Shown piece after piece: positions 1-11,238 of a stretch of 64,000 nt of DNA. The notes under the pieces are model-generated. The model was not told the DNA's origin. It made no database searches and was given only the letters and a program-made list of their open reading frames with translations. Numbering within the stretch: position 1 is the first letter of the stretch; every line of letters begins with the position of its first letter. The position numbers and the translations under genes are program-made. The stretch spans positions 28,325-92,324 of the forward strand of contig NZ_MDSS02000008.1 in the NCBI RefSeq assembly GCF_001758425.2, in the 5' to 3' direction. The DNA is from Nesterenkonia sp. PF2B19. Lineage in GTDB: Bacteria; Actinomycetota; Actinomycetes; Actinomycetales; Micrococcaceae.

Positions 1-1563
<1,563 letters not shown>

Positions 1564-1697
1564 CTGCAGTCCCTGCTCTCCTGTGTCGTGGCCGCAGCTG
1601 CGGCCGTCTGGTTCAAAGATTCACGTGTATGTCAGCGCCATCAGCGCTGGATGTCAACGGCGCTGCGAGACGCGTGCGCTGCTCCGGGTCGCCCGGA

Positions 1698-2506
1698 TCA
1701 GCCGGCGAGCCTCCGGTGGAGGTCGTTGAGTCGGGTGGCGACCGTGGAGTCCACCACCTCGTCACCGACCTGCACCCGGATCCCACCGACAACGGAGGGG
1801 TCGACGACGACGTCGAGCCTGAGCTCTCGGCCGAAGTACCGGTCGAGGCTGGCGCTCAGACGCTGCCGGTGGGCGGCGTCGAGCTCCTTGGCGACGGTGA
1901 CCTGGGCGATCCAACGCTGCTGACGTGCCGCGATGCGCTCGGCGAAACGCTCGACGAGCGCCTCCGGCCGGAGTCCGCGAGGAGTCGAGACCGCGCGGTC
2001 GATGAGCAGGCGGGCCTCGGCGCCGGCCTCCGGTGAGAGGCGCGCCGCCAGCTTCTGCTTCGACTCGGCCGGAGCCTGGCTGTCCGTCAGCGCCCGCTGG
2101 ACCTCGTGGGAGGACAGCACCGCCCGGCGGAACGCCAGCAGCTCCGACTCCAGCGACTCGAGGCCCCGCAGCCCGTCCTTCTCGGCCTGCGCGGCCACGA
2201 CGGCCACCGCCAGGCGCTCCACCGCGTCGCCGAGGTCACGCTCCCGGCTCCAGCGCTGCGAGGCGATCGCCTCGAGGACCGTCACTGTGGCCGGACGCGC
2301 CTTGGCTCCGAAGAGGCCGCGCACGACGCTGCCCGCTCCTGCGCCTCACGGGCAGGGTCGGTCAGGCTGCGGCGCAGACCCGCCGAAGAGTCCAACACGT
2401 CGAGCGCGCCGAACAGCTCATCCGCCACGGGAAGTTCGCTGGCCGCGAGAGTCTCCGACAGCTGTTCCTGCAGGGTGGCGAGGGATTCACCGGTCACCGC
2501 AGCCAT
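1698..2506 (-). CDS. atpH: ATP synthase F1 subunit delta, reading frame broken by an apparent 1-base deletion
   Basis: Delta subunit (stator, links F1 to the b subunit). The N-terminal part (start ATG 2506, MAAVTGESLATLQEQL) reads to about residue 60 and then loses frame near 2322-2332. The rest, starting VRGLFGAKARPATV, continues in another frame to the stop at 1698. Adding one base in the GCAGCGTCGTGCG stretch (minus strand) restores one protein of about 269 residues, the normal length of the fused-type actinobacterial delta subunit. The gene is essential for ATP synthase assembly and its neighbours are intact, so a sequence error is more likely than a pseudogene. ATG overlaps the atpF stop (TAATG). 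Confidence 0.9.
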
Positions 2507-3066
2507 TACTGTGCCGCTCCTGTCCTGTTCGACTGCTCAGCGTCGAGGTCGGCCAGGAAGCGGTCGACCACGCGCTGCGAACGGGCGTCGTCCTCCAGCG
2601 CCTCGCCGACGATCCGGCTCGCGAGCTGTGTGGCCAGCGTGCCGACGTCCTGGCGCAGCGTCACCGCGGCCTGCTGGCGCTCGGCGGCGATCTGCTGCTG
2701 AGCCTGCTCGGTGATGCGTGCCGCCTCGGCGGCCGCCTTCTCCTTGTGCTCAGCGACGATCTGGGCACCCTCGGCGCGGGCCTCCTCGCGGATGCGACTG
2801 GCCTCGGCGCGGGAGTCCGCCAGGTTCTGCTCGTACTCGGCCTTCATCGCCTCGGCCTCGGCCTTGGCCTCCTCGGCCTGGCTCAGGCCGCCCTCGATCG
2901 CGTTGCGACGATCCTGGTAGGCCTTCTCGAAGGCCGGAGCGATGAACTTCACCACGACGAACAGCAGCACCAGGAAGCCCAGGATGACGACGAGCGTCTC
3001 CCACAGGTTGGGCACCAGAGGGTTGGCGTCCTCGGCGGCTGCCTGGATCAGTGAAGTGCTGATCAT
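2506..3066 (-). CDS. atpF: ATP synthase Fo subunit b
   Basis: Peripheral-stalk subunit b: one N-terminal membrane helix (about residues 22-45, hydrophobic LVVILGFLVLLFVVVKFIAP) followed by a long charged Ala/Glu/Lys/Arg-rich coiled coil that contacts delta. The 186-residue length is typical. I chose the ATG at 3066 because a GGGTGAA ribosome-binding site sits just upstream; an in-frame GTG at 3084 would add six residues. The stop overlaps the atpH start. Confidence 0.94.
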   Translation of the reverse strand: MISTSLIQAAAEDANPLVPNLWETLVVILGFLVLLFVVVKFIAPAFEKAYQDRRNAIEGGLSQAEEAKAEAEAMKAEYEQNLADSRAEASRIREEARAEGAQIVAEHKEKAAAEAARITEQAQQQIAAERQQAAVTLRQDVGTLATQLASRIVGEALEDDARSQRVVDRFLADLDAEQSNRTGAAQ

Positions 3067-3150
3067 GTGTTCACCCATTTTCACTAGTCAGACGGTCTGG
3101 AGGGGGCCCAGCGCCGCTGCGCCCCGTTCACGGATTGCCTCTGACCCGCC

Positions 3151-3354
3151 TCAGAGCACGAAGGCGAAGACGATGGCGAGGACGAAGACCGCCTCTGCCA
3201 GGGCGAAGCCGAGGATGGCGATCGGCTGCAGCACGCGCTGCGCCTCGGGCTGGCGGGCCACACCGTTGATGTAGGCGGCGAAGACCAGACCGATGGCGAT
3301 GGCAGCACCGAGGCCGGCGATGCCCATGCCGAGCATGTTCAGGGATCCATCCAT
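3151..3354 (-). CDS. atpE: ATP synthase Fo subunit c (proteolipid)
   Basis: Rotor-ring subunit, 67 residues, two membrane hairpin helices. The polar loop carries the conserved ARQPE motif (about residues 33-37), and the second helix contains the proton-binding carboxylate Glu54 in [13 protein letters not shown]. The helix around Glu54 does not show a sodium-type ligand set, so proton coupling is inferred. It lies between atpB and atpF with normal operon spacing. Confidence 0.96.
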   Translation of the reverse strand: MDGSLNMLGMGIAGLGAAIAIGLVFAAYINGVARQPEAQRVLQPIAILGFALAEAVFVLAIVFAFVL

Positions 3355-3545
3355 GGAGTTTCTCTCTTTCTGTCTCGATCCCGGTGCGTCTCACCGGGAC
3401 TGTCTCTGTGTGTCCGCCCGTCCGGCGCAGCCGGTCGGACGTTCGTTCTCTTCGGCGGACGCTCGCGGCGCCCGGTGTGTGAAGTTGTCTGTAGCCTTCC
3501 CGGTCGCCTCGGCGCAAGACCGGAGCGCTCGGGAAGGGCCTCCGC

Positions 3546-4355
3546 TCAGTGGGCGTCGGCCTCGATGGAGCCTTGGATGTAGATGGCGGTCAGCAGCGCG
3601 AAGACGAAGGCCTGCAGGACCATCATGATGATCTCGAGGAAGTAGAGCGGAATGGAGCCCAGCAGGATCAGGACGCCGAGGCTGGCATTGCCGATGCCCT
3701 CCTGCTGCGCGATGAGGAACTCCGCACCTGAACCGGCGAGCATCACGATGATGTGGCCGGCGAGCATGACGGCCATGATTCGCAGCGAATGCGTCAGCGG
3801 GCGGATGAGGAAGTTGGAGAGGAACTCGATCGGGATGAGCAGCGGAAGCAGCCACTTCGGCACGCCCGAGGGCACCGTCATCAGCTTGAGGAAGCGGCCT
3901 CCGTGGAGCTTGAAGCCCATGAAGATCCAGGTGACCCAGATGATCGCCGCGATCGCGTAGGCCGACCCCGCGTGGGAGAAGGTCGGCATCTGCAGGAACG
4001 GAATGGCTCCGAACAGGTTGTTGAACAGGACGAAGAAGAACACCGTGAACAGGAACGGGACCCAGGGCTTGAAGTGCTTCTCGCCGAGGATGTCCCGTCC
4101 GAGGGTGTTCCTCGCGAAGGCATAGCCGCCTTCGGCGACGAACTGCAGTCGTGACGGCACGAGCGCCTGCTTGCGGATGGCGAAGGAGAAGAACCACCAG
4201 ATGGCCAGCACGGCCAGGACGACCATCAGCATGTTCTTGCCGAAGCCGCTCCCCCATTCCGCCATCCACGGGAAGATCTCGGGGAGGTGGGTCTCACTGA
4301 TGGTGGGCGGGGCGAAACCACCCTCGTCGTCGGCTGCGAGCGCAAGCGAATGCAA
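3546..4355 (-). CDS. atpB: ATP synthase Fo subunit a
   Basis: Membrane stator subunit that forms the proton half-channels with the c ring; 269 residues, with several hydrophobic helices after the N-terminal segment MHSLALAADDEGGF. The essential arginine is visible in the helix motif PLTHSLRIMAVMLAGH. One oddity: the position four residues after that arginine, normally Asn (as in LRLFGNMYAG of E. coli), is Val here. The C-terminal helix LQAFVFALLTAIYIQ is typical. First of the Fo genes after atpI; ATG at 4355. Confidence 0.95.
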   Translation of the reverse strand: MHSLALAADDEGGFAPPTISETHLPEIFPWMAEWGSGFGKNMLMVVLAVLAIWWFFSFAIRKQALVPSRLQFVAEGGYAFARNTLGRDILGEKHFKPWVPFLFTVFFFVLFNNLFGAIPFLQMPTFSHAGSAYAIAAIIWVTWIFMGFKLHGGRFLKLMTVPSGVPKWLLPLLIPIEFLSNFLIRPLTHSLRIMAVMLAGHIIVMLAGSGAEFLIAQQEGIGNASLGVLILLGSIPLYFLEIIMMVLQAFVFALLTAIYIQGSIEADAH

Positions 4356-4669
4356 CGCTGGTCCTCTCTGCGGTGTCCGTCATCGGGCACAAGGGGCCAG
4401 AAGCCCCGGGCATGGATCGAGCCGGAGGGTCTCCGTCTCTACGTCGTTCTAGGCGCAATCGGCGGATTCTCTCCGGTGACAAGCACACAGAGACATCCCT
4501 CAACCTCAGAGCAAGGTCAAGCTGTGGAGCGGTGGATGGACAGAATCCATCACCGTGATGCGGCCCTTGGCAAGCTTATCAAAGACCGACGTGACTCACG
4601 GCATGCCTCTCACACCGGAGTCCACTGTACTACGCCGTGTAGAAAACTGCTCGTCGATGACGTCAGACG
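4356..4669. other. Intergenic stretch between atpI and atpB
   Basis: About 314 bases with no credible coding frame. It holds two small inverted repeats next to each other (GGATGG...CCATC and CATCACCGTGATG, about 4532-4560). A weak minus-strand promoter candidate has TTGACC (reverse complement of 4515-4520) with GATGTC about 17 bases further. The length suggests an internal promoter for atpBEFHA, but none of these signals is strong. Confidence 0.35.
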
Positions 4670-5102
4670 TCAGCCGGAGCCGTTCCTGCCACTCTCCGGG
4701 TCGATCGGCGTGCGCAGGCGCAGGAAGGCGGCGATCTCGCCGGACTGCCAGGCGATGACGACGGCGGCCGCGCCCCCACGGTCCACCCCGGCAGCACCCA
4801 CCCAGGGGCCGTCACCGAGGAGAGGACCACGGCGAGCACCGCCAGCTTCAGGGCGAAGCGAGCATGAAGGCTGTGATGGCCTGGCTGGGCATGACCCGCT
4901 CGGCCACGTCGACCAGCACGAGGCTCACCGCCGAGAGGACCAGCACCATCGAACCGCCCAGTGCGGCGCTCATCCCGGCGTCGACGCCGGCCACCGCCAA
5001 CGCCAGCAGGACGGCGGCCACCGTCATCGCCCCGCCGGTGGTCAGGGCGAGCCACAGCACGCGGCGCCAGCCGGTGGCACGGGGGAAGATCCGCCCGCTC
5101 AT
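4670..5102 (-). CDS. atpI: AtpI-like membrane protein of the ATP synthase operon, with two apparent 1-base deletions
   Basis: Small membrane protein upstream of atpB; AtpI-type proteins assist c-ring or Fo assembly. The first frame begins MSGRIFPRATGWRRVLWLAL and encodes two hydrophobic helices, then breaks at GCTTCG (about 4855-4861). The next frame continues FALKLAVLAVVLSSVTAP and breaks again at a C run (G run 4805-4808 on plus). The last frame reads AAAVVIAWQSGEIAAFLRLR to the stop at 4670. Adding one base at each break gives a coherent protein of about 144 residues with four membrane segments. The ATG overlaps the wecA stop (ATGA). The family call rests on position and topology. Confidence 0.8.
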
Positions 5103-6253
5103 GCCGAGCCCTCGCGTCGGGAGCGCAGTGCGCGTTCGGCCGCCTGACGATTCAGCCGCCGGGCCCGGCGGCGCAGGGACGGCCACAGCGTCAACGCTGT
5201 GGCTCCCCCGAGGGAGACGAACATGCTCAGGCTCACGAACCACCAGGGCAGGAAGCTGAAGGAGACGGCGCCGAAGGCGAAGAGACCGGACCACAGGTAC
5301 AGCAGCAGCACCGCCTGGGGATGGGAGTAGCCGCCGTCGACCAGCTTGTGGTGCAGATGGCCCCGGTCCGGGCTGAACGGCGAGGCTCCTCGGGCGGTGC
5401 GCCGGATCACCGCCAGGGCCAGATCCAGCAGCGGCAGCAGGGTCACCGCCAGAGGCAGCAGCACGGGCATGTAGGCGGGCACGTTCCGGAAGCGCCAGCC
5501 TTCGGTGAGCTGGCCGACGTCGGAGGTGACCGCGACCGCACCGGCGGCCATGACCAGCCCCAGCAGCATGGCCCCGGTGTCCCCCATGATGATGCGGGCC
5601 GGATGGAAGTTGTGCGGCAGGAAGCCCAGGCATGCGCCGACCATCACCGCCATGAGCAGGGTCACCAGGTTGGAGGCGTCGAAGGCGTTGATCGACAGCG
5701 TCAGCAGGTAGCTGTAGATGAAGAAGGCGCTGCCGCCGATCGCAGCCACGCCGGCGGCCAGCCCGTCCAGCCCGTCGATGAAGTTGAAGGCGTTGATGGT
5801 CAGCACCACGAGGAACACTGTGAGCGCCGACTGCACGGGGACGTCCCCCACGCCCAGCCAGCCCACGGGCATGACCTCGAGCCGCACGCCGTGCACGACG
5901 AGCAGCACGCCGGCACCGATCTGCCCGAGGAGCTTCAAGAACCAGTGGATGTCCCAGGCATCATCCGCCATGCCCACGATGAGGATCAGCACCATAGCGG
6001 CGAAGACTCCGCGCACCGGGGTCAGATCCGCGAAGATCCCGCTGAGGTACGGGACCGCTGCGGCCGTCGCCAGGCCCACCACCATGCCGACGAACATCCC
6101 TGCCCCGCCCCAGCGGGGCAGGGTCTGACGGTGCATGTCCCGCGCGCGGACAGGGGTGTACACCCCGAGGGTCAGCGCCACGTGGCGGACCAGGGGCGTG
6201 ATCGCGTAGGTCACCACCGCTGAGATGGTGAGCACGATGAGGAAATAGATCAT
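5099..6253 (-). CDS. wecA: Undecaprenyl-phosphate glycosyl-1-phosphate transferase, WecA/MraY type
   Basis: Polytopic enzyme that transfers a sugar-1-phosphate (often GlcNAc-1-P) from a UDP-sugar to polyprenyl phosphate, starting cell-wall polymers such as teichoic acids or arabinogalactan linkers. About 384 residues with some ten membrane helices. Family motifs are visible: DDAWDIHW, NAFNFIDGLDGLA (catalytic Asp region), GDTGAMLLGL and the cytoplasmic HLHHKLVDGG histidine motif. I chose ATG 6253 (MIYFLIVLTISAVV); the upstream extension is low-complexity and not membrane-like. Lies between tsaC and atpI, a common actinobacterial arrangement. Confidence 0.92.
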   Translation of the reverse strand: MIYFLIVLTISAVVTYAITPLVRHVALTLGVYTPVRARDMHRQTLPRWGGAGMFVGMVVGLATAAAVPYLSGIFADLTPVRGVFAAMVLILIVGMADDAWDIHWFLKLLGQIGAGVLLVVHGVRLEVMPVGWLGVGDVPVQSALTVFLVVLTINAFNFIDGLDGLAAGVAAIGGSAFFIYSYLLTLSINAFDASNLVTLLMAVMVGACLGFLPHNFHPARIIMGDTGAMLLGLVMAAGAVAVTSDVGQLTEGWRFRNVPAYMPVLLPLAVTLLPLLDLALAVIRRTARGASPFSPDRGHLHHKLVDGGYSHPQAVLLLYLWSGLFAFGAVSFSFLPWWFVSLSMFVSLGGATALTLWPSLRRRARRLNRQAAERALRSRREGSA

Positions 6254-6272
6254 GGGGCAGTCAGTCGGCCGT

Positions 6273-6965
6273 TCAGCCCTCGTCCACGGCGTCGCCCGCA
6301 GCGTCGCCAGCCACGTCCGACGCCACATCCGGCACGACGGCCTGCAGCTCGGCGAGGCTGATCGCCCCGTCCCGGACCACTCGAGGCGGCTCCACGGTGC
6401 AGTCCACGATCGTGGACGGGCTGGTGGTGTCCCGGACGCCGTCGTCGAGATACACGCTGACGGCCTCACCGAGCATCTCGCGGGCCTGGGCGACCTCCGT
6501 GGCGGCGGGCAGTCCGGTGCGGTTGGCCGAGGAGACCGCCATCGGGCCGGTCTGGTTCAGCAGCTCCAGGGCGAGGTCGTCGGCAGGCATGCGCAGCGCC
6601 ACAGTTCCCCGCGTCTCCCCCAGGTCCCAGGCGAGGGACGGCTGGGCCTGCAGGATCAGTGTCAGCGCGCCGGGCCAGAACGCCTCTGCCAGGCTGCGGG
6701 CGGCCTCCGGCACCTCATCGGCGAGGGCGTCCATGACCGCCTGTCGCCCGATCAGCACCGGGGGCGGCATCGTCCTGTTGCGGCCCTTGGCCGCCAGCAG
6801 GATGCTCACCGCCTGCGGGGAGAAGGCATCCACACCGATCCCATAGACCGTGTCGGTGGGGATGACCACGCACTCTCCGCGCCGCACGGCCTCCGTGGCC
6901 GCGGCGATCCCTGCGGAACGGGCATCGAGTTCATGACAGTCGACAATCTGGGTCACGCGCGTCAT
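6273..6965 (-). CDS. tsaC: L-threonylcarbamoyladenylate synthase
   Basis: Sua5/YrdC/YwlC enzyme that makes threonylcarbamoyl-AMP from threonine, bicarbonate and ATP for the t6A37 modification of ANN-decoding tRNAs. 230 residues. Typical motifs: PTDTVYGIGVDA near residue 35, an AAKGRNRTMPPPVLI segment resembling the KxR nucleotide site, and PMAVSSANRTGLPAAT. The last 20 or so residues are Asp/Ala-rich and look unstructured. Start ATG 6965 overlaps the prmC stop by four bases, so it is translated with prmC. Confidence 0.93.
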   Translation of the reverse strand: MTRVTQIVDCHELDARSAGIAAATEAVRRGECVVIPTDTVYGIGVDAFSPQAVSILLAAKGRNRTMPPPVLIGRQAVMDALADEVPEAARSLAEAFWPGALTLILQAQPSLAWDLGETRGTVALRMPADDLALELLNQTGPMAVSSANRTGLPAATEVAQAREMLGEAVSVYLDDGVRDTTSPSTIVDCTVEPPRVVRDGAISLAELQAVVPDVASDVAGDAAGDAVDEG

Positions 6966-7891
6966 TCTCCCATGTCTATGGCGTCGAACGGACTCTGGCG
7001 AGCAGCTGTGTCCGTGCGCACAGCACTTGTGGCGCGGTCCCGTCCGGTCAGGTCCTGGTGGGTGCGCACCTGGGCGAACCGTGGATCCTCGGCCAACCGC
7101 GCCGCGATCGTCGCAGCCTGCACTTCGGCATGCTCCATGATCATCCAGCCGCCGGCGGACAGCAGAGCCGCGGCACTGTCCACCACCGCCCACGGCACCT
7201 GCAGGCCGTCGGGGCCCCCGCCGTAGAGGGCCAGCTCCGGATCATGCTCCCGCACCTCCACCTCCGTGGGCACCATCCCCGGCGGGATGTAGGGCGGGTT
7301 GGAGACCACGACGTCGAAGGTGGCCTCCCATTCTGCCGGCACCTCGCGCAGGTCCTGCCGATGCAGGGTGACCCCGTGCGGCTCGAGGTTCACCCGCGCC
7401 CAGGCCGCCGCCTGCTCGCTGAGCTCCACCGCGTGGACCTCTGCAGCGGGATGCTCGGCCGCGATGGCGGCCGCCAGCGCCCCCGAGCCGGTGCCCAGGT
7501 CGATGACCCGGGGCCGGGAGACCCTGACGCACTGCAGACGGTCCAACGCCGCCTGGGCGACCTGTTCGGTCTCCGGACGGGGGATGAAGACGCCAGGGCC
7601 GATCCGCAGCTCCAGTCCGCGGAAGGGAGCGAGGCCGGTGAGATGCTGCAGAGGGACCCGCCGGGCGCGTTCGTCCACCAGGGACCGCAGCCGTTCTGCC
7701 GTCTCGGGATCCGCCCGACGCCCGGCCAGCGCCAGGGCGGCGGCGCGGCCACGGCTCTCGCCGAGCACATGGGCCAGCAGGATCTCGGCGTCCACTCGGG
7801 CAGACGGCACCCCAGCGTCGCGGAGCCGCCCCACGGCGTCCCGCAGGAGGTCCTCCAGGGACACCTGCGTCGGAGAGACCTCGGCGGTCAT
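6962..7891 (-). CDS. prmC: Release factor glutamine methyltransferase
   Basis: SAM-dependent enzyme that methylates the glutamine of the GGQ motif in class I release factors. 309 residues: an N-terminal helical release-factor-binding domain, then a Rossmann methyltransferase domain with [16 protein letters not shown] (SAM loop) and the catalytic NPPY motif in [14 protein letters not shown]. Lies directly after prfA, its substrate gene, with a four-base overlap. Confidence 0.95.
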   Translation of the reverse strand: MTAEVSPTQVSLEDLLRDAVGRLRDAGVPSARVDAEILLAHVLGESRGRAAALALAGRRADPETAERLRSLVDERARRVPLQHLTGLAPFRGLELRIGPGVFIPRPETEQVAQAALDRLQCVRVSRPRVIDLGTGSGALAAAIAAEHPAAEVHAVELSEQAAAWARVNLEPHGVTLHRQDLREVPAEWEATFDVVVSNPPYIPPGMVPTEVEVREHDPELALYGGGPDGLQVPWAVVDSAAALLSAGGWMIMEHAEVQAATIAARLAEDPRFAQVRTHQDLTGRDRATSAVRTDTAARQSPFDAIDMGE

Positions 7892-9006
7892 GCCCCGTGA
7901 CCCTCCGCCAGTGCGGACAGGCGCTCCTGTTCATCGAGCTGGATGCAGGACTGGACGACGGCCTCGAGGTCGCCGTCCATGACCGCGTCGAGGTTGTACG
8001 CCTTATATCCGGTGCGGTGATCGGCGACGCGGTTCTCCGGGTAGTTGTAGGTCCGGATGCGTTCCGACCGGTCCATCGTCCTGACCTGGGACTTCCGCGC
8101 CTGCGCGTTCTCGGCGTCGATCTGCTCCTGCTGGTGGGCGAGCAGCCGCGACCGGAGGACCCGCATGGCGGCGTCCTTGTTCTGCAGCTGCGACTTCTCG
8201 TTCTGCATCGCCACGACGATTCCCGTGGGCAGATGGGTGATGCGGACCGCCGAGTCGGTGGTGTTGACGCTCTGTCCGCCGGGCCCCGACGACCGATAGA
8301 CGTCGATCTTGAGATCGTTCTGGTGGATCTCGATCTCTTCGGGCTCGTCCACCTCGGGCAGCACCAGGACCCCGGCGGCCGAGGTGTGGATGCGACCCTG
8401 GGACTCGGTCTCGGGGACGCGCTGGACGCGGTGCACCCCGCCCTCGAACTTCAGGTGCGCATAGACCCCCTGGGCCGGGTCGGTCGCACCGGCACGGACG
8501 GACATCTGGACGTCCTTGTATCCGCCCAGGTCGGAGGGCGTCGAGGAGATGATCTCGGTCTTCCACCCCTTCGACTCGGCGTAGCGGGTGTACATCCGCA
8601 GCAGATCCCCTGCGAAGAGCGCCGCCTCGTCGCCGCCGGCGCCGCCCTTGACCTCGATGATCACGTCTCGGGCGTCGTTCTCGTCTCGTGGGATGAGCAT
8701 GCGCAGCAGACGGTCCGCCGCGGCGTCGAGCTGGAGGCGCAGCTGCTCCGCCTCCTCCGCGAAGTCCGAGTCCTCCTCCGCCAGCTCCCGGGCGGCGTCG
8801 AGGTCCTCGGTGAGTCTGGACCAGCGTCGATGGGCCTCGACGACGCCGTTGAGCCGGGCGTAGCGACGGCCCAGCCGCCGCGCCAGCGCCTGATCGGCGT
8901 GCACGTCAGGGTCCGAGAGCCGCGTCTGCAACTCGACATGCTCCGCCAACAGGGTGTCGACGGAGTCGAACATGCGCTTCTCGAGAGAGGGGTCTGGGGC
9001 TGCCAT
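7888..9006 (-). CDS. prfA: Peptide chain release factor 1
   Basis: Terminates translation at UAA and UAG. The stop-codon reading PxT motif appears as PET in [14 protein letters not shown], and the peptidyl-transferase motif as GGQ in [16 protein letters not shown]. 372 residues from the ATG at 9006; a second ATG ([12 protein letters not shown], 8973) lies closer to where the conserved sequence begins and is an equally possible start. Second gene of the rho-prfA-prmC-tsaC set, with a strong hairpin between it and rho. Confidence 0.96.
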   Translation of the reverse strand: MAAPDPSLEKRMFDSVDTLLAEHVELQTRLSDPDVHADQALARRLGRRYARLNGVVEAHRRWSRLTEDLDAARELAEEDSDFAEEAEQLRLQLDAAADRLLRMLIPRDENDARDVIIEVKGGAGGDEAALFAGDLLRMYTRYAESKGWKTEIISSTPSDLGGYKDVQMSVRAGATDPAQGVYAHLKFEGGVHRVQRVPETESQGRIHTSAAGVLVLPEVDEPEEIEIHQNDLKIDVYRSSGPGGQSVNTTDSAVRITHLPTGIVVAMQNEKSQLQNKDAAMRVLRSRLLAHQQEQIDAENAQARKSQVRTMDRSERIRTYNYPENRVADHRTGYKAYNLDAVMDGDLEAVVQSCIQLDEQERLSALAEGHGA

Positions 9007-9060
9007 GGGGTGAAGGCCTTCTGCTGCGGGTCGACAGGAACGTGGGACATGATGCGACGA

Positions 9061-9099
9061 CGGCGCCGGGAGAGGGCTGCGCGCCCTCTCCCGGCGCCG
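9061..9099 (-). terminator. Strong GC-rich hairpin between rho and prfA
   Basis: Perfect inverted repeat: bases 9061-9076 pair with 9084-9099 (16 bp, plus one more C-G pair in the loop), leaving a five-base loop. It begins about 18 bases after the rho stop. There is no clear T tract, as is common in high-GC actinobacteria. It may end or attenuate transcription after rho, so prfA may need its own promoter or rely on read-through. Confidence 0.8.
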
Positions 9100-9117
9100 T
9101 CGTTCGACGTCGGGACG

Positions 9118-11238
9118 CTAGTCCTTCTTGTTCTTGTCCCCCAGCGTGGTCTTGTTGGCCAGCATGAGGAACTCGGCGTTCGAACCGGTCTCCTTGAGCT
9201 TGTTGATCAGCAGCTCCAGGCCCTGCTGCTGCTCCAGGCCCGAGAGGACACGGCGCAGCTTCCACATGATCTTGATCTCGTCGGGAGAGAGCAGGTTCTC
9301 CTCGCGGCGGGTCGAGGACGCGTTGACGTCCACGGCCGGGAAGATGCGGCGGTCGGCCAGGTACCGCGACAGGCGCAGCTCCATGTTGCCGGTGCCCTTG
9401 AACTCCTCGAAGATGACCTCGTCCATCTTGGATCCGGTCTCGACCAAGGCGGTCGCGAGGATCGTGAGGGATCCGCCGTTCTCGATGTTGCGCGCCGCAC
9501 CGAAGAAGCGCTTCGGCGGGTAGAGGGCGTTGGCGTCCACACCGCCGGAGAGGATCCGGCCGGACGCCGGGGCCGCGGTGTTGTAGGCGCGGCCCAGACG
9601 GGTCATCGAATCCAGCAGCACGACGACGTCCTTGCCCAGCTCCACGAGCCGCTTGGCACGCTCGATGGCGAGCTCCGCGACGGTGGTGTGATCGTCGGCC
9701 GGACGGTCGAAGGTCGAGGCGATGACCTCGCCGTCGACCGTGCGCTGCATATCGGTGACCTCCTCGGGGCGCTCGTCGACGAGCACCATCATGAGGTGGA
9801 CCTCAGGGTTGTTCGTCTTGATCGCCTTGGCCAGGGACTGCAGGATCATCGTCTTGCCGGCCTTGGGCGGGGAGACGATGAGGCCGCGCTGGCCCTTGCC
9901 GATGGGGGCGATCAGGTCGATCACCCGGGGACCGACCAGCTTCGGGTCGCCCTCCAGGCGCAGCCGCTCCTGCGGGTACAGGGGCACCAGCTTGGTGAAG
10001 TCGACGCGGTCGGTGTTCGCCTCCGCGGGACGGCCGTTGACCGCCTCCAGCTTCACCAGCGCGTTGAACTTCTGACGCTTGTTCTGGTTCTCGCCCTCCC
10101 GCGGCGCCCGGATGCTGCCGTGCACGGCGTCACCCTTGCGCAGGTTGTACCGCTTGACCTGCGCCAGCGAGACATAGACGTCGTTCTGGCCCGGCAGGTA
10201 GCCGGAGGTCCGGATGAACGCGTAGTTGTCCAGGACGTCCAGGATGCCGGCGACCGGCACCAGGACGTCATCCTCGGTGACCTCGGTGTCATCGACCTCC
10301 GGGTTGCCCCGTCCGCGGCGACGGTTCCCGCGCTCGTTGCGGTTGCGGTTGCGACGGTTGCGCCGACCGCCGTCGCCATCGCGACCGTCTCGACCATCGC
10401 GGCCGTCACGACCGCCGTCGCGACCACCATCGCGGCCGCCGCGCCCTTCGTCCTGGGACTTCTGACCGCCGCGCTGACCGTCCTTCTGGTCGCGCTGACC
10501 GTCCTTCTGGCCGTCCCGGCCGCCCTTCTGGCGGTCACGTTGGCCGTCCTGACCGCCCTTCTGGGACTGGTCGTCGCCGCGTCGCCCGCGGCCCTTCTGC
10601 TGGTCCTGCTTCTGCTGGTCCTGCGCGTCGGTACCCTGGCCCTTCGCCTGAGCCTTGTCCTGGCCCTTGTCCTGGCCCTTGTCCTGGGACTTCGAGCTGC
10701 CGCGGGCATCCGAGTCGGCACGGCCGTTGCGTCCGCCGCGGCCACCCTGCTTCTCAGACTTCTCCGAGCCCTTCTCCGAGCCCTGGGCCGTGTCCTGGCC
10801 AGCGCCCTTCTCGGCAGGCTTCTCGGAGCCCTTGCCGGAGCTCTTGTCTGTGTCCTTGCCGGCGTCCTTCTTGGCACGATCCTCCCGGTCGGCGACGGCG
10901 CCGCCGCGCTGATGAGCCGAGATCGCCTCGACCAGCGCGGATTTGCGCATCCGCGAGCTGCCCGTGATGCCGAGCTGCTGGGCCAGCGCCTGCAGCTGGG
11001 CGAGCTTCAGACCGGCCAGCCCGCCTCCCTTGCCGTCGTCGCCGGAGGCCGGAGCCTGGTCCGGAGCCTGGTCCGCCGTCTTGGGGGCCGCCTTAGGGAC
11101 CGTGGCCCGACGACGGGTCGTCTTCTTCTCCGCGGGCGCCGATCCCTCGGCCGCTGCGGCGGTGGTCTGTGTCGAGCCGCCGGTCACGGCGGTCTCGGCT
11201 CCCTGAGCCTGAGTGGTCTCAGCGGTGGTGTCTGTCAC
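9118..11238 (-). CDS. rho: Transcription termination factor Rho with long basic insertion
   Basis: Hexameric RNA-dependent ATPase that terminates transcripts. Order: N-terminal Rho-N-like helical region (LAGLKLAQLQALAQQLGI), then a long low-complexity insertion of more than 150 residues rich in Arg, Gly, Asp, Lys and Gln with repeats such as GGRDGGRDGRDGRDG. The RNA-binding cold-shock-like domain (ILDVLDNYAFIRTSGYLPG) and the ATPase core follow, with P-loop SPPKAGKT and Walker B DVVVLLDSMTRLGRAYN. Such insertions are known in Micrococcus and related Rho proteins. I chose GTG 11238 because AAGGAA lies just upstream; an upstream ATG at 11346 would add 36 atypical residues. 706 residues. Confidence 0.96.
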   Translation of the reverse strand: MTDTTAETTQAQGAETAVTGGSTQTTAAAAEGSAPAEKKTTRRRATVPKAAPKTADQAPDQAPASGDDGKGGGLAGLKLAQLQALAQQLGITGSSRMRKSALVEAISAHQRGGAVADREDRAKKDAGKDTDKSSGKGSEKPAEKGAGQDTAQGSEKGSEKSEKQGGRGGRNGRADSDARGSSKSQDKGQDKGQDKAQAKGQGTDAQDQQKQDQQKGRGRRGDDQSQKGGQDGQRDRQKGGRDGQKDGQRDQKDGQRGGQKSQDEGRGGRDGGRDGGRDGRDGRDGRDGDGGRRNRRNRNRNERGNRRRGRGNPEVDDTEVTEDDVLVPVAGILDVLDNYAFIRTSGYLPGQNDVYVSLAQVKRYNLRKGDAVHGSIRAPREGENQNKRQKFNALVKLEAVNGRPAEANTDRVDFTKLVPLYPQERLRLEGDPKLVGPRVIDLIAPIGKGQRGLIVSPPKAGKTMILQSLAKAIKTNNPEVHLMMVLVDERPEEVTDMQRTVDGEVIASTFDRPADDHTTVAELAIERAKRLVELGKDVVVLLDSMTRLGRAYNTAAPASGRILSGGVDANALYPPKRFFGAARNIENGGSLTILATALVETGSKMDEVIFEEFKGTGNMELRLSRYLADRRIFPAVDVNASSTRREENLLSPDEIKIMWKLRRVLSGLEQQQGLELLINKLKETGSNAEFLMLANKTTLGDKNKKD

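Noticed and set aside
2300..2340. Programmed frameshift in atpH
   Set aside because: No slippery heptamer or downstream structure is evident, and similar one-base losses occur in many unrelated genes of the window, which points to assembly error.
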